From: Pseudomonas furukawaii
Lineage (GTDB): Bacteria; Pseudomonadota; Gammaproteobacteria; Pseudomonadales; Pseudomonadaceae
Direction: 5' to 3'
Length of the DNA: 64,000 nt
Assembly: GCF_002355475.1 (NCBI RefSeq)
Contig: NZ_AP014862.1
Coordinates: forward strand, 4,712,001-4,776,000
Part shown: in pieces, positions 1 through 7,968 of the stretch
Position numbering within the stretch: the first letter of the stretch is position 1
Layout of the letters: each line of letters starts with the position of its first letter
The notes under the pieces: model-generated
Seen by the model: the letters and a program-made list of their open reading frames with translations, nothing else
Database searches by the model: none
Told to the model about the DNA's origin: nothing
Program-made: the position numbers and the translations under genes

Positions 1-573
1 CTGGACGGCGTGGTGGACAAGCTCGAGGCCGGCGCCAAGGTCGCCGACGTCGGCTGCGGCCACGGCGCCTCCACGGTGATCCTGGCCCAGGCCTTTCCGG
101 CGTCGCGCTTCATCGGCTTCGACTACCACGGCCCCTCGATCGAGGTCGCGACCCGGCGGGCGACGGAGGCTGGCGTGGCGGATCGCGCGACCTTCGTCCA
201 GGCCAGCGCCAAGGACTACCCGGGCGACGGTTTCGACCTGATCTGCTACTTCGACTGCCTGCACGACATGGGCGACCCGGTGGGCGCCGCCCGGCACGCC
301 TGGGAGACCCTGAAGCCGGACGGCACCGTGCTGCTGGTGGAGCCCTTCGCCAACGACCGGCTCGACGACAACGCGACCCCGGTGGGCCGCCTGTTCTACT
401 CGGCCTCCACCTTCATCTGCACGCCCAACTCCCTGTCCCAGGAGGTGGGGCTCGGCCTCGGCGCCCAGGCCGGCGAGGCGCGCCTGCGCAAGGTCTTCGA
501 GGAAGCCGGGTTCACCCGCTTCCGCCGGGCCACCGAGACGCCGTTCAACCTGATCCTCGAAGCCCGCAAGTGA
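1..573 (+). CDS. SAM-dependent class I methyltransferase, 5' end cut off
   Basis: The reading frame is open from the first base of the window, so the N-terminus lies outside. The visible 190 residues begin with the SAM-binding glycine motif (VADVGCGHGAS) near residue 14, followed by an acidic strand end (IGFDYHG) and later strands typical of a class I Rossmann methyltransferase. The C-terminal part resembles methyltransferases that carry an N-terminal winged-helix dimerisation domain, which would be in the missing part; that is inference. The substrate cannot be told. No operon link to the next gene is evident, since 288 bp of apparently empty sequence follow. Confidence 0.75.
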   Translation: MDGVVDKLEAGAKVADVGCGHGASTVILAQAFPASRFIGFDYHGPSIEVATRRATEAGVADRATFVQASAKDYPGDGFDLICYFDCLHDMGDPVGAARHAWETLKPDGTVLLVEPFANDRLDDNATPVGRLFYSASTFICTPNSLSQEVGLGLGAQAGEARLRKVFEEAGFTRFRRATETPFNLILEARK

Positions 574-861
574 GGGACGACCGGTGGCGCTTCCGGGGCT
601 GAACCCGGCCGCGACACCGGCCCCCGGACGCGCGCAATGAATCGTCAGGGACGCCGCGCCTCGCCAAGAAAATCCTTGTCAGACGGGTACCAACCTCGCT
701 ATTACCTGAGCCAGCACCCGAACAGAACGCTCCACGACACGAATCCGCAACCTCGCGATGCCCTGACAGGAACGACCTCCGCTGTTTGCGCCCCACCCGG
801 CGCCCATTTCGCCCGAGGCCGGACGCCCCGGCCCGCCGGCAATGCTGTAAGGAAGTATCAC

Positions 862-2259
862 ATGCCAAAAAGACACGTCATCAATGCCCAGGTCGGCCCC
901 AAGGGCACCCTGGATACCCTCTCCCAACTGGAAGTGCAGCAGCTCAGCGAAGCCGGCTCCGGCCGCATGTACCGGCTGTTCCGCCAGTGCGCCCTGGCCA
1001 TCCTCAACACCGGCGCCCATATCGACAACGCCAAGACCATCCTCGACGCCTACAAGGACTTCGAGGTGCGCATCCACCAGCAGGACCGTGGCGTGCGCCT
1101 GGAGCTGATCAATGCCCCGGCCGACGCCTTCGTCGATGGCGAGATGATCGCCAGCACCCGCGAGATGCTGTTCAGCGCCCTGCGCGACATCGTCTACACC
1201 GAGAACGAACTGAAAAGCCGCCGATTCGACCTGGAGAGCTCGGAAGGCATCACCGACTACGTCTTCCACCTGCTGCGCAACGCCCGCACCCTGCGCGCCG
1301 GCGTGGAGCCGAAGATCGTCGTCTGCTGGGGCGGTCACTCCATCAGCACCGAGGAGTACAAGTACACCAAGAAGGTGGGGCACGAGCTGGGCCTGCGCCA
1401 GCTCGACGTCTGCACCGGCTGCGGCCCGGGCGTGATGAAGGGGCCGATGAAGGGCGCCACCATCGGCCATGCCAAGCAGCGCACCCACGGCGGCCGCTAC
1501 CTGGGCCTGACCGAGCCCGGCATCATCGCCGCCGAGGCGCCGAATCCCATCGTCAACGAGCTGGTGATCCTGCCGGACATCGAGAAGCGCCTGGAGGCCT
1601 TCGTGCGGGTGGGCCACGGCATCATCATCTTCCCGGGCGGCGTGGGCACGGCGGAGGAGTTCCTCTACCTGCTGGGCATCCTGATGCACCCCGACAACCG
1701 GGAGCTGCCCTTCCCCCTGGTGCTCAGCGGGCCGAAGAGCGCCGCCGCCTACTTCGAGCAATTGAACGCCTTCGTCGGCGCCACCCTGGGCGAGGCCGCC
1801 CAGGCCCGCTACAAGATCATCATCGACGACCCGGCCGCCGTGGCGATCGAAATGGCCGAGGGGCTCAAGGCGGTGAAGCAGTTCCGCCGCGAGCGCAACG
1901 ACGCCTTCCACTTCAACTGGCTGCTGAAGATCGACGAGCGCTTCCAGCACCCCTTCGAACCCACCCACGAGGCCATGGCGAGCCTGGACCTGCGCCGCGA
2001 GCTGCCCCCCCACGAACTGGCGGCGAACCTGCGTCGGGCGTTCTCCGGCATCGTCGCCGGCAACGTCAAGGACAAGGGCATCCGCCTGATCGAGGAGCAC
2101 GGCCCCTACGAGATCCATGGGGAAGCCGCCGTGATGCAACCCCTGGACGCCCTGCTCCAGGCCTTCGTCCGCCAGCACCGGATGAAGCTGCCGGGCGGCG
2201 CGGCCTACGTGCCCTGCTACCGGGTGGTGCAGAGCATCGCGGAGGAACTTGCCAGCTGA
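862..2259 (+). CDS. ppnN: Nucleotide 5'-monophosphate nucleosidase PpnN (YgdH, LOG family)
   Basis: The 465-residue protein matches E. coli PpnN (about 454 aa) in length and layout. It cleaves the N-glycosidic bond of purine and pyrimidine monophosphates to release base and ribose-5-phosphate; the E. coli enzyme is stimulated by (p)ppGpp. The LOG-domain motifs are present: GCGPGVMKG near residue 187 and the PGGVGTAEE signature near residue 259. The N- and C-terminal PpnN-specific extensions flank this core. The ATG at 862 was chosen because AAGGAAG lies just upstream and because the family N-terminus starts there. The open frame extends further upstream without homology. It is a monocistronic housekeeping gene. 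Confidence 0.92.
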   Translation: MPKRHVINAQVGPKGTLDTLSQLEVQQLSEAGSGRMYRLFRQCALAILNTGAHIDNAKTILDAYKDFEVRIHQQDRGVRLELINAPADAFVDGEMIASTREMLFSALRDIVYTENELKSRRFDLESSEGITDYVFHLLRNARTLRAGVEPKIVVCWGGHSISTEEYKYTKKVGHELGLRQLDVCTGCGPGVMKGPMKGATIGHAKQRTHGGRYLGLTEPGIIAAEAPNPIVNELVILPDIEKRLEAFVRVGHGIIIFPGGVGTAEEFLYLLGILMHPDNRELPFPLVLSGPKSAAAYFEQLNAFVGATLGEAAQARYKIIIDDPAAVAIEMAEGLKAVKQFRRERNDAFHFNWLLKIDERFQHPFEPTHEAMASLDLRRELPPHELAANLRRAFSGIVAGNVKDKGIRLIEEHGPYEIHGEAAVMQPLDALLQAFVRQHRMKLPGGAAYVPCYRVVQSIAEELAS

Positions 2260-2271
2260 GGCGAAGCGCCC

Positions 2272-2287
2272 TGGCATATCGCTTGCT
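2272..2287 (+). promoter_or_regulatory. Sigma-54 promoter of nasST
   Basis: TGGCATA-TCGC-TTGCT matches the -24/-12 consensus TGGCACG-N4-TTGCW, with GG at 2273-2274, ten bases, then GC at 2285-2286. It lies 13 bp past the ppnN stop and would start transcription near 2298, just ahead of the hairpin leader. Sigma-54 (NtrC-type) control is the known pattern for nitrate assimilation genes in Pseudomonas. Confidence 0.75.
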
Positions 2288-2308
2288 AACGCTCCCGCCC
2301 TAGAGCCC

Positions 2309-2390
2309 GCTCCAACGGCGGAGTCGGTTCACAGACGATGGCGTCGTTTCCCGCCACCACCTGCAGGGTGGCGGGAGCGGCGCCTTTTTC
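2309..2390 (+). promoter_or_regulatory. nasST leader: hexaloop hairpin(s) and overlapping terminator (putative NasT antitermination leader)
   Basis: Hairpin 1 is CTCC (2310-2313), loop AACGGC (2314-2319), GGAG (2320-2323), which fits the ANTAR hexaloop rule of A at loop position 1 and G at position 4. A second short hairpin, GAC-GATGGC-GTC (2334-2345), deviates at loop position 1. A strong terminator follows: CCCGCCACC (2350-2358) pairs with GGTGGCGGG (2367-2375), extended by 2340-2345 with 2379-2384, then five T. The terminator 5' arm overlaps hairpin 2. The terminator is clear. NasT autocontrol is inference, and the second hairpin is the weak point. Confidence 0.6.
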
Positions 2391-2412
2391 GTTCAGTGGT
2401 GGGACAAACGAC

Positions 2413-3636
2413 ATGACCGACACGAGTTGCACCCGTAACGACAACCTCGCCTGGGTCGCGGGCAGCGATGCCCCGGAAAAGGGCAGGGTGAACCTGGGCT
2501 TCATGCCCCTCTCCGACGCCGCCTCGCTGATCGTCGCGGCCACCCAGGGCTTCGCCCAGCCCTACGGCCTGACCCTGGAACTGAAACGGCAGACCTCCTG
2601 GGCCGGCCTGCGCGACCGGCTGCAGAGCGGTGAGCTGGACGCCGCGCACGCCCTCTACGGCCAGGTCTACGGCACCCACCTGGGCCTGGGCGGCGCCCCC
2701 ACCGAAATGGCGATCCTCATGGGGCTGTGCCAGAACGGCCAGGCGATCAACCTGTGCGAGCCCCTGCGCCGCGCCGGCGTGACGAACGCCGACGCGCTCG
2801 TCGCCCAGGTGCGCCAACGGGGTGCGAAGCTGACCTTCGCCCAGACCTTTCCCACCGGCACCCACGCCATGTGGCTCAACTACTGGCTGGCGGCCCACGG
2901 CATCCACCCGCTGGAAGAGGTCAACACCCTGGTGCTGCCCCCGGCGCAGATGGTCCGGCACCTGCGCAGCGGCCAGATCGACGGTTTCTGCGCCGGAGGT
3001 CCCTGGGGCGCGCTGGCGGTGGACGAGAAGCAGGGGTTCACCCTGGCCACCAGCCAGATGATCTGGCCCGACCATCCGGAGAAGGTCCTCGCCTGCACCC
3101 GCGCCTTCGCCGAGCGCTACCCCAACACCGCCCGCGCCCTGACCATGGCGGTGCTGGAAGCCAGCCGTTTCATCGATGCCAGCGACGAGAACCGGCGCGG
3201 CACCGCCCGGCTCATCAGCGGCGGCGAATACCTCGACGCGCCGCTGTCGGCCATCGAGCCGCGCTTCCTCGGGCTCTACGAGGACGGCCTCGGCTACGCC
3301 TGGCGCGACGCCCATCCGCTGCGCTTCTTCGCCGGTGGCGAGGCGACCATGCCCTGGCTGTCGGACGGCATCTGGTTCATGACCCAATTCCGCCGCTGGG
3401 GGCTGCTCAAGGAGGACCCGGACTACCTCGGCGTGGCCCGCCAGGTGCACCAGCTCGAAGGCTACCGGGAAGCGGCCGAGGCCCTGGGCATCGAGGTTCC
3501 GGCACGGCCCATGCGCAGCTCCCGGCTGTTCGACGGCCGGGTCTGGGACGGCAGCGACCCGGCCGGCTACGCCCGCAGCTTCGCCGTCCACGCCCACCCC
3601 TCGCTCACTCCCCTTGCCGCCGACGCCAGGAGTTGA
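2413..3636 (+). CDS. nasS: NasS nitrate/nitrite sensor of the NasST system
   Basis: This 407-residue protein belongs to the NrtA/CmpA nitrate-binding family and is strongly similar over its length to the NrtA encoded at 4575-5858. It lacks a Tat or Sec signal, so it should stay in the cytoplasm. NasS is known to bind NasT when nitrate is absent and to release it when nitrate or nitrite binds. Family signatures include SDAPEKG near residue 20, TFPTGTHAMW near residue 143 and WPDHPEKVL in the middle. The start at 2413 (ATG after GGTGGGA) avoids the upstream open frame that runs back into the leader. nasT follows 4 bp after the stop. Confidence 0.9.
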   Translation: MTDTSCTRNDNLAWVAGSDAPEKGRVNLGFMPLSDAASLIVAATQGFAQPYGLTLELKRQTSWAGLRDRLQSGELDAAHALYGQVYGTHLGLGGAPTEMAILMGLCQNGQAINLCEPLRRAGVTNADALVAQVRQRGAKLTFAQTFPTGTHAMWLNYWLAAHGIHPLEEVNTLVLPPAQMVRHLRSGQIDGFCAGGPWGALAVDEKQGFTLATSQMIWPDHPEKVLACTRAFAERYPNTARALTMAVLEASRFIDASDENRRGTARLISGGEYLDAPLSAIEPRFLGLYEDGLGYAWRDAHPLRFFAGGEATMPWLSDGIWFMTQFRRWGLLKEDPDYLGVARQVHQLEGYREAAEALGIEVPARPMRSSRLFDGRVWDGSDPAGYARSFAVHAHPSLTPLAADARS

Positions 3637-3640
3637 CCCC

Positions 3641-4219
3641 ATGCTTCGCATCTTCCTGATCAACGACACACCGAAGACCGCCGGCCGCCTGGCCGATGCC
3701 CTGGTCGAGGCGGGCTTCGCCGTCGTCGAAGAGACCGGCCTGACCCTCGACCTGGCCGAGCGCATCCTGGCCGCGAGCGCCGACGTGGTGCTGATCGACA
3801 CCGAATCCGCCGGCCGCGACATGATGGAACAGGTGGTGATGGTGAGCCGCGACCAGCCCCGTCCCATCGTCATGTTCACCAACGACCACGACCCCGGCCT
3901 GATGCGCCAGGCGATTCGCGCCGGGGTCAGCGCCTACGTGGTCGAAGGCATCCAGGCCGAGCGCCTGCGACCGATCCTCGAGGTGGCGATGGCCCGCTTC
4001 GAGGCCGACCAGGCCCTGCATGCGCGGCTGCTGGAACGGGACAGCCAGCTGGCCGAGCGCAAGCGCATCGAACAGGCCAAGGGCGTGCTGATGAAGATGA
4101 AGAATTGCGACGAGGAGGCGGCCTACACCCTGATGCGTCGCCAGGCCATGGGGCGTCAGCAGCGACTGATCCAGGTGGCCGAGCAGATCATCGCCACCCA
4201 CGAGATGCTCGGCGCCTGA
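3641..4219 (+). CDS. nasT: NasT, ANTAR-domain response regulator/antiterminator
   Basis: The 192-residue protein has an N-terminal receiver-like domain (residues 1-120, with Asp53 in LIDTES) and a C-terminal ANTAR RNA-binding domain beginning near residue 139 (RKRIEQAKGVLM, then EEAAYTLMRRQAM). ANTAR proteins bind a pair of hairpins with hexanucleotide loops and stop a downstream terminator from forming. Candidate targets are the leaders at 2309-2390, 4455-4552 and 7853-7941. It is cotranscribed with nasS, which holds it inactive without nitrate. The ATG at 3641 is preceded by CAGGAG. It is about the usual NasT length and looks intact. Confidence 0.93.
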   Translation: MLRIFLINDTPKTAGRLADALVEAGFAVVEETGLTLDLAERILAASADVVLIDTESAGRDMMEQVVMVSRDQPRPIVMFTNDHDPGLMRQAIRAGVSAYVVEGIQAERLRPILEVAMARFEADQALHARLLERDSQLAERKRIEQAKGVLMKMKNCDEEAAYTLMRRQAMGRQQRLIQVAEQIIATHEMLGA

Positions 4220-4414
4220 CCTGCGCCTGCGGGGCACAGGCCAGCGGCGGCCAGCGAACCAAAACCGCTCAGGCGGCGCGCCCTTCGCACAGATATCGCC
4301 CACCCCCGCCGGCCGCACCTGTGTCCGCATCCGGCGGGCAACTGCTTGATTCAGAAGGCGATAACCACCGAATCGAAGGCACATCGGGGCGACCCGCGGG
4401 CGGGCGGCGAAAAC

Positions 4415-4430
4415 TGGCAAGACCTTTGCA
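4415..4430 (+). promoter_or_regulatory. Sigma-54 promoter of nrtABC
   Basis: TGGCAAG-ACCT-TTGCA is a near-perfect -24/-12 element (GG at 4416-4417, GC at 4428-4429). It sits 145 bp before the nrtA start and directly ahead of the hexaloop leader, so transcription would begin near 4441. I could not identify convincing NtrC sites upstream in 4220-4414. Confidence 0.85.
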
Positions 4431-4454
4431 AAACCACCTGCGGATTCCTGCGTA

Positions 4455-4552
4455 GCGCACCAACGGCGGTGGGCCGCGGATCACGGACAACGGCGTCCGT
4501 CAGAGCTCCATCCCCTTGTGCGGGAGCTCTGGCGTACGCCGTTTTTGTTTTT
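4455..4552 (+). promoter_or_regulatory. nrtA leader: tandem hexaloop hairpins overlapping an intrinsic terminator (NasT target)
   Basis: Hairpin 1 is CACC-AACGGC-GGTG (4458-4471), with two more pairs after a G.G mismatch. Hairpin 2 is ACGGAC-AACGGC-GTCCGT (4483-4500). The two loops are identical and obey the ANTAR rule (A1, G4). The terminator uses ACGGCGT (4490-4496) with ACGCCGT (4536-4542) and CAGAGCTCC (4501-4509) with GGAGCTCTG (4523-4531), followed by TTTTTGTTTTTG. Its 5' arm lies inside hairpin 2, so the two folds exclude each other: NasT bound to the hexaloops would prevent termination. This is the textbook layout of NasT-type attenuators. Confidence 0.88.
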
Positions 4553-4574
4553 GCCCTCCCATCAGGACAGCACC

Positions 4575-5858
4575 ATGAGCGAACGTGATTCCAAAGACCC
4601 GATCAACAACAGCCGCCGCAACTTCCTCAAGCACTCCATCGCCATCGCCGGCACCGTCGGCGGCGTCGCCGCCCTCGGGCTCTCGGCCCCCGGCTTCCTG
4701 CGCAGCGCCGCCTGGGCCGCCGGCTCCGATGCACCGGAAAAGGCCGCCCTCAAGGTCGGTTTCATTCCGCTGACCGACTGCGCGTCGGTGGTGGTGGCCG
4801 CCACCCAGGGTTTCGCCGCCAAGTACGGCCTCAGCATCACCCCCAGCAAGGAAGCCTCCTGGGCGGGCGTGCGCGACAAGCTCAACACCGGCGAGCTGGA
4901 TGCCTCCCATGTGCTCTACGGCATGATGTACGGCAGCCAGCTCGGCGTGGCCGGCCCGCAGAAGGACATGGCGGTGCTCATGGGCCTGAACCAGAACGGC
5001 CAGGCCATCACCCTGTCCCGCCAGCTCCGGGAAGCCGGAGTGACCAACGGCGAACAGCTCGCCGCCCACGTCAAACAGTCCGCCAAACCCCTGACCTTCG
5101 CCCAGACCTTCCCCACCGGCACCCACGCCATGTGGCTCTACTACTGGCTGGCCAGCCACGGCATCAACCCCATGACCGACGTCAAGACCATCACCGTGCC
5201 GCCGCCGCAGATGGTCGCCAACATGCGCGTGGGCAACATGGACGGCTTCTGCGTCGGCGAACCCTGGGGCGCACGGGCCATCTTCGACAAGATCGGCTTC
5301 ACCGCCACCACCTCCCAGCAGATCTGGGCGGACCACCCGGAGAAGGTGCTGGGCTGTTCCCGCGCCTTCGTCGAACAGAACCCCAACACCGCCCGCGCCC
5401 TGGTGATGGCCCTGCTGGACGCCAGCCGCTTCATCGAGGCCAGCGAGGAGAACAAGAAGGCCACCGCCAAGCTGATCGCCGGCAAGGCCTACGTGAACGC
5501 CCCGGTGCAGGTGATCGAGCAACGCTTCCTCGGCAACTACGAGGACGGCCTCGGCAACAGCTGGCAGGACAAGCACGCCATGGCCTTCTGCAAGGACTGC
5601 CAGGTGAACTTCCCTTACCTCTCCGACGGCATGTGGTTCATGACCCAGTTCAAGCGCTGGGGCCTGATCAAGCAGGACCCTGACTACGCCGCCGTGGCCG
5701 CCCAGGTGAACCAGACCAAGCTGTTCAGCGAAGCGGCCAGTGCCCTCGGCCTGCCGGTTCCGGCCAGCCAGATGCGCGGCAGCACCCTGATGGACGGCAC
5801 GCTGTGGGACGGCTCCAACCCGGCCGCCTACGCCCAATCCTTCGCCATCAAGGCCTGA
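4575..5858 (+). CDS. nrtA: NrtA periplasmic nitrate-binding protein of the ABC nitrate transporter
   Basis: The 427-residue protein has a Tat signal (twin Arg 14-15 in SRRNFLKHS, hydrophobic stretch, AWA near residue 48) followed by the NrtA/CmpA substrate-binding fold. It captures nitrate in the periplasm and hands it to NrtB. It shares with NasS the SDAPEK, TFPTGTHAMW and ADHPEKVL segments. It is the first gene of nrtABC, behind a sigma-54 promoter and the NasT-type leader, so it should be expressed under nitrogen limitation with nitrate present. The start ATG at 4575 follows AGGACAG. Cyanate or bicarbonate binding is possible in the family, but the nasST context argues for nitrate. Confidence 0.92.
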   Translation: MSERDSKDPINNSRRNFLKHSIAIAGTVGGVAALGLSAPGFLRSAAWAAGSDAPEKAALKVGFIPLTDCASVVVAATQGFAAKYGLSITPSKEASWAGVRDKLNTGELDASHVLYGMMYGSQLGVAGPQKDMAVLMGLNQNGQAITLSRQLREAGVTNGEQLAAHVKQSAKPLTFAQTFPTGTHAMWLYYWLASHGINPMTDVKTITVPPPQMVANMRVGNMDGFCVGEPWGARAIFDKIGFTATTSQQIWADHPEKVLGCSRAFVEQNPNTARALVMALLDASRFIEASEENKKATAKLIAGKAYVNAPVQVIEQRFLGNYEDGLGNSWQDKHAMAFCKDCQVNFPYLSDGMWFMTQFKRWGLIKQDPDYAAVAAQVNQTKLFSEAASALGLPVPASQMRGSTLMDGTLWDGSNPAAYAQSFAIKA

Positions 5859-5872
5859 GCCAGGAGACCGCC

Positions 5873-6730
5873 ATGAATGCTCCCCTGAACACGCCATTGC
5901 CGGCAGCCTCCAGCCAGGTCCCCGACAGCGCCCGACGCCAGCCCCTGCCTGGCGCGGAGTTCCTGCGCAACCTGGCTCGCGCGCTGGTTCCACCGGCGCT
6001 CGGACTGCTGCTGTTCATCGGCCTCTGGGCCCTGGTGGCGGCACGCAGCGAAGGCCTGCCGGGGCCCGTGTCGACCTGGCACTCGGCGCTGGAACTCTTC
6101 GCCGACCCCTTCTACGACAACGGCCCCAACGACATGGGCATCGGCTGGAACATCCTGCATTCGCTGGGGCGGGTCGGCCTGGGCTTCGGCATGGCCGCGC
6201 TGGTGGGCATTCCGCTGGGCTTCGCCATCGGCCGCTTCGCCTTCCTGGCCGGCATGCTCTCGCCCATCATCAGCCTGCTGCGCCCGGTCTCGCCGCTGGC
6301 CTGGCTGCCCATCGGCCTGCTGGTGTTCGAGGCCGCCGGCCCGGCCTCGATCTGGGTGATCTTCATCAGCTCGATCTGGCCCATCATCCTCAACACCGCC
6401 GCCGGCGTGGCCAGCGTGCCGCAGGACTACATCAACGTGGCGCGGGTGCTGAAGCTCTCGGAGTTCAAGGTGCTCACGCGCATCCTCTTCCCCGCCGTGC
6501 TGCCGCACCTGATGACCGGCATCCGCCTGGCCATAGGCGTGGCCTGGCTGGTGATAGTCGCCGCCGAGATGCTCACCGGCGGCACCGGCCTCGGCTTCTG
6601 GGTGTGGGACGAATGGAACAACCTCAACGTCGAGCACATCCTCATCGCCATCATCATTGTCGGCCTGGTGGGCCTGGCCCTGGAACAGGGCCTGCTGTGG
6701 CTGGCCAAACGTTTCGACTACAGCAACTGA
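5873..6730 (+). CDS. nrtB: NrtB nitrate ABC transporter permease
   Basis: The 285-residue inner-membrane protein has a cytoplasmic proline-rich N-terminus, about six hydrophobic segments and the binding-protein-dependent permease loop in the region VPQDYINVARVLKLS, where it contacts the ATPase. Its family (NrtB/SsuC/TauC) forms a homodimeric channel. It starts 14 bp after the nrtA stop (CAGGAG before ATG 5873) and is cotranscribed with it. Length and motifs are normal. It should form the complex NrtA-NrtB2-NrtC2. Confidence 0.92.
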   Translation: MNAPLNTPLPAASSQVPDSARRQPLPGAEFLRNLARALVPPALGLLLFIGLWALVAARSEGLPGPVSTWHSALELFADPFYDNGPNDMGIGWNILHSLGRVGLGFGMAALVGIPLGFAIGRFAFLAGMLSPIISLLRPVSPLAWLPIGLLVFEAAGPASIWVIFISSIWPIILNTAAGVASVPQDYINVARVLKLSEFKVLTRILFPAVLPHLMTGIRLAIGVAWLVIVAAEMLTGGTGLGFWVWDEWNNLNVEHILIAIIIVGLVGLALEQGLLWLAKRFDYSN

Positions 6731-6738
6731 ACATTCCC

Positions 6739-6793
6739 GTGGAGCGAGCGAGCTCGCTCGCGAATGCGCTTCGCGCGCTGGGCTCGCTCCTAC
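6739..6793. repeat. REP element inside the nrtB-nrtC gap
   Basis: GGAGCGAGCGAGCTCGCTCGCGAA followed by an inverted GGGCTCGCTCCTAC forms the usual Pseudomonas REP inverted pair. It fills most of the 82-bp gap between nrtB and nrtC. Within a transcript it would fold into a strong hairpin, which may affect mRNA stability or the NrtB:NrtC ratio; that effect is inference. Confidence 0.75.
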
Positions 6794-6812
6794 CAGGAAC
6801 AGGAGAAACCTG

Positions 6813-7604
6813 ATGGACAAGTTCGTCGAGCTGACCGGCGTCAGCAAGCACTTCGATACCCGCAAGGGCCGCTTCCAGGCCCTCAGCGACGTCAACCTGC
6901 GCATCGCCCGAGGCGAGTTCGTCTCGCTGATCGGCCATTCCGGCTGTGGCAAGTCCACCGTGCTCAACCTCATCGCCGGCCTGCTCTCCCCCAGCGAGGG
7001 CGGGCTGATCTGCAACGGCCGGGAGATCGACGGTCCCGGCCCGGATCGCGCCGTGGTGTTCCAGAACCACAGCCTGCTGCCCTGGATGACCTGCTTCGGC
7101 AATGTCCACCTGGCGGTGGAAAAGGTCTTCGGCGGCCGCGAGAACAAGGCGCGGCTCAAGGAGCGCACGGCGGCGGCGCTGCAGATGGTCGGCCTGGACC
7201 ACGCGGCGCACAAGCATCCCGGCGAGATCTCCGGCGGCATGAAGCAGCGTGTGGGCATCGCCCGCGCCCTGGCCATGGAACCCAAGGTGCTGCTGATGGA
7301 CGAGCCCTTCGGCGCCCTCGACGCCCTGACCCGCGCGCACCTCCAGGACGAGCTGCTGCGCATCGTCGGCCAGACCCGGAGCACCGTGGTGATGGTCACC
7401 CATGACGTGGACGAGGCGGTGCTGCTCTCCGACCGCATCGTGATGATGACCAACGGCCCGGCCGCCACCGTCGGCGACATCCTGCGGGTGGAGCTGCCAC
7501 GCCCACGGGACCGCCTGGCCCTGGCCAACGACGCCCGCTACCACGAGTACCGCACCGCCGTGCTGGAGTTCCTCTACCAGCGCCAGCGTCGCCCGGCGGC
7601 CTGA
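6813..7604 (+). CDS. nrtC: Nitrate ABC transporter ATP-binding subunit (NrtC/NrtD type)
   Basis: The 263-residue ATPase has Walker A GHSGCGKST (41-49), the ABC signature ISGGMKQR (about 139-146), Walker B VLLMDEPFGALD (about 160-171) and the switch His in THD (about 196). It lacks the C-terminal nitrate-binding domain that cyanobacterial NrtC carries, so by architecture it is closer to NrtD. It energises nitrate uptake with NrtA and NrtB. It starts 82 bp after nrtB, the gap being occupied by a REP element, with AGGAG ahead of the ATG. A weak terminator follows at 7633. Confidence 0.9.
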   Translation: MDKFVELTGVSKHFDTRKGRFQALSDVNLRIARGEFVSLIGHSGCGKSTVLNLIAGLLSPSEGGLICNGREIDGPGPDRAVVFQNHSLLPWMTCFGNVHLAVEKVFGGRENKARLKERTAAALQMVGLDHAAHKHPGEISGGMKQRVGIARALAMEPKVLLMDEPFGALDALTRAHLQDELLRIVGQTRSTVVMVTHDVDEAVLLSDRIVMMTNGPAATVGDILRVELPRPRDRLALANDARYHEYRTAVLEFLYQRQRRPAA

Positions 7605-7632
7605 TCCCTTCCCCTCCCCGCCCCTTGCAACA

Positions 7633-7660
7633 GCCCGGCCTCCGCGCCGGGCTTCTGCTT
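7633..7660 (+). terminator. Intrinsic terminator after nrtC
   Basis: GCCCGGC (7633-7639) pairs with GCCGGGC (7646-7652) around a six-base loop, followed by TTCTGCTTT. The stem is strong and the U-tract imperfect. It separates nrtABC from the porin unit, which has its own promoter. Confidence 0.6.
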
Positions 7661-7821
7661 TCCAGGGGGCATCTCTCGCCTGCCTCCATGCCCCATGCAG
7701 GGGCTCTTTCCGGCGGCTTCGCACCCTGCCAATGCAAGCGGCGACGGCAAGGTCCGGGGCGCTGCCACACAAACGCCATCGATCCAATAAAAGCCCACTA
7801 AAATCAAAGGCTTGAGCATTC

Positions 7822-7838
7822 TGGCACAGTGCCTGCTT
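7822..7838 (+). promoter_or_regulatory. Sigma-54 promoter of the porin gene
   Basis: TGGCACAGTGCCTGCTT has GG at 7823-7824 and GC at 7835-7836, ten bases apart as required, and TGGCAC matches the -24 box exactly. Transcription would begin near 7848, just before the hexaloop leader. Confidence 0.75.
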
Positions 7839-7852
7839 GGACCCTCCCCGGT

Positions 7853-7941
7853 CAGCACAACGGCGTGTCTGCCACCCAACCGACAACGACGTCGCGAAGC
7901 CCCCTCGCCATCATGAGCACGGGGCCGCGACGTTTTTTTTT
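7853..7941 (+). promoter_or_regulatory. Porin leader: tandem hexaloop hairpins overlapping an intrinsic terminator (NasT target)
   Basis: Hairpin 1 is CAC-AACGGC-GTG (7856-7867), extended by CAG/CTG past a bulged T. Hairpin 2 is CGAC-AACGAC-GTCG (7881-7894). Both loops have A1 and G4. The terminator pairs ACGTCGCG (7889-7896) with CGCGACGT (7926-7933) and GCCCC (7899-7903) with GGGGC (7921-7925), followed by nine T. Its 5' arm overlaps hairpin 2, as in the nrtA leader. The same design and the same first loop place the porin in the NasT regulon. Confidence 0.85.
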
Positions 7942-7968
7942 GCGCTTTCCACACTAAGGAAGACCGCT

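Noticed and set aside
679-2277. Long open frame (about 530 codons) on the minus strand across ppnN
   Set aside because: It is antisense to a clear PpnN gene, has no domain and is a by-product of high GC third positions. The same holds for other long antisense frames, such as 19261-22425 opposite dnaE2 and 39478-41472 opposite the amidohydrolase.
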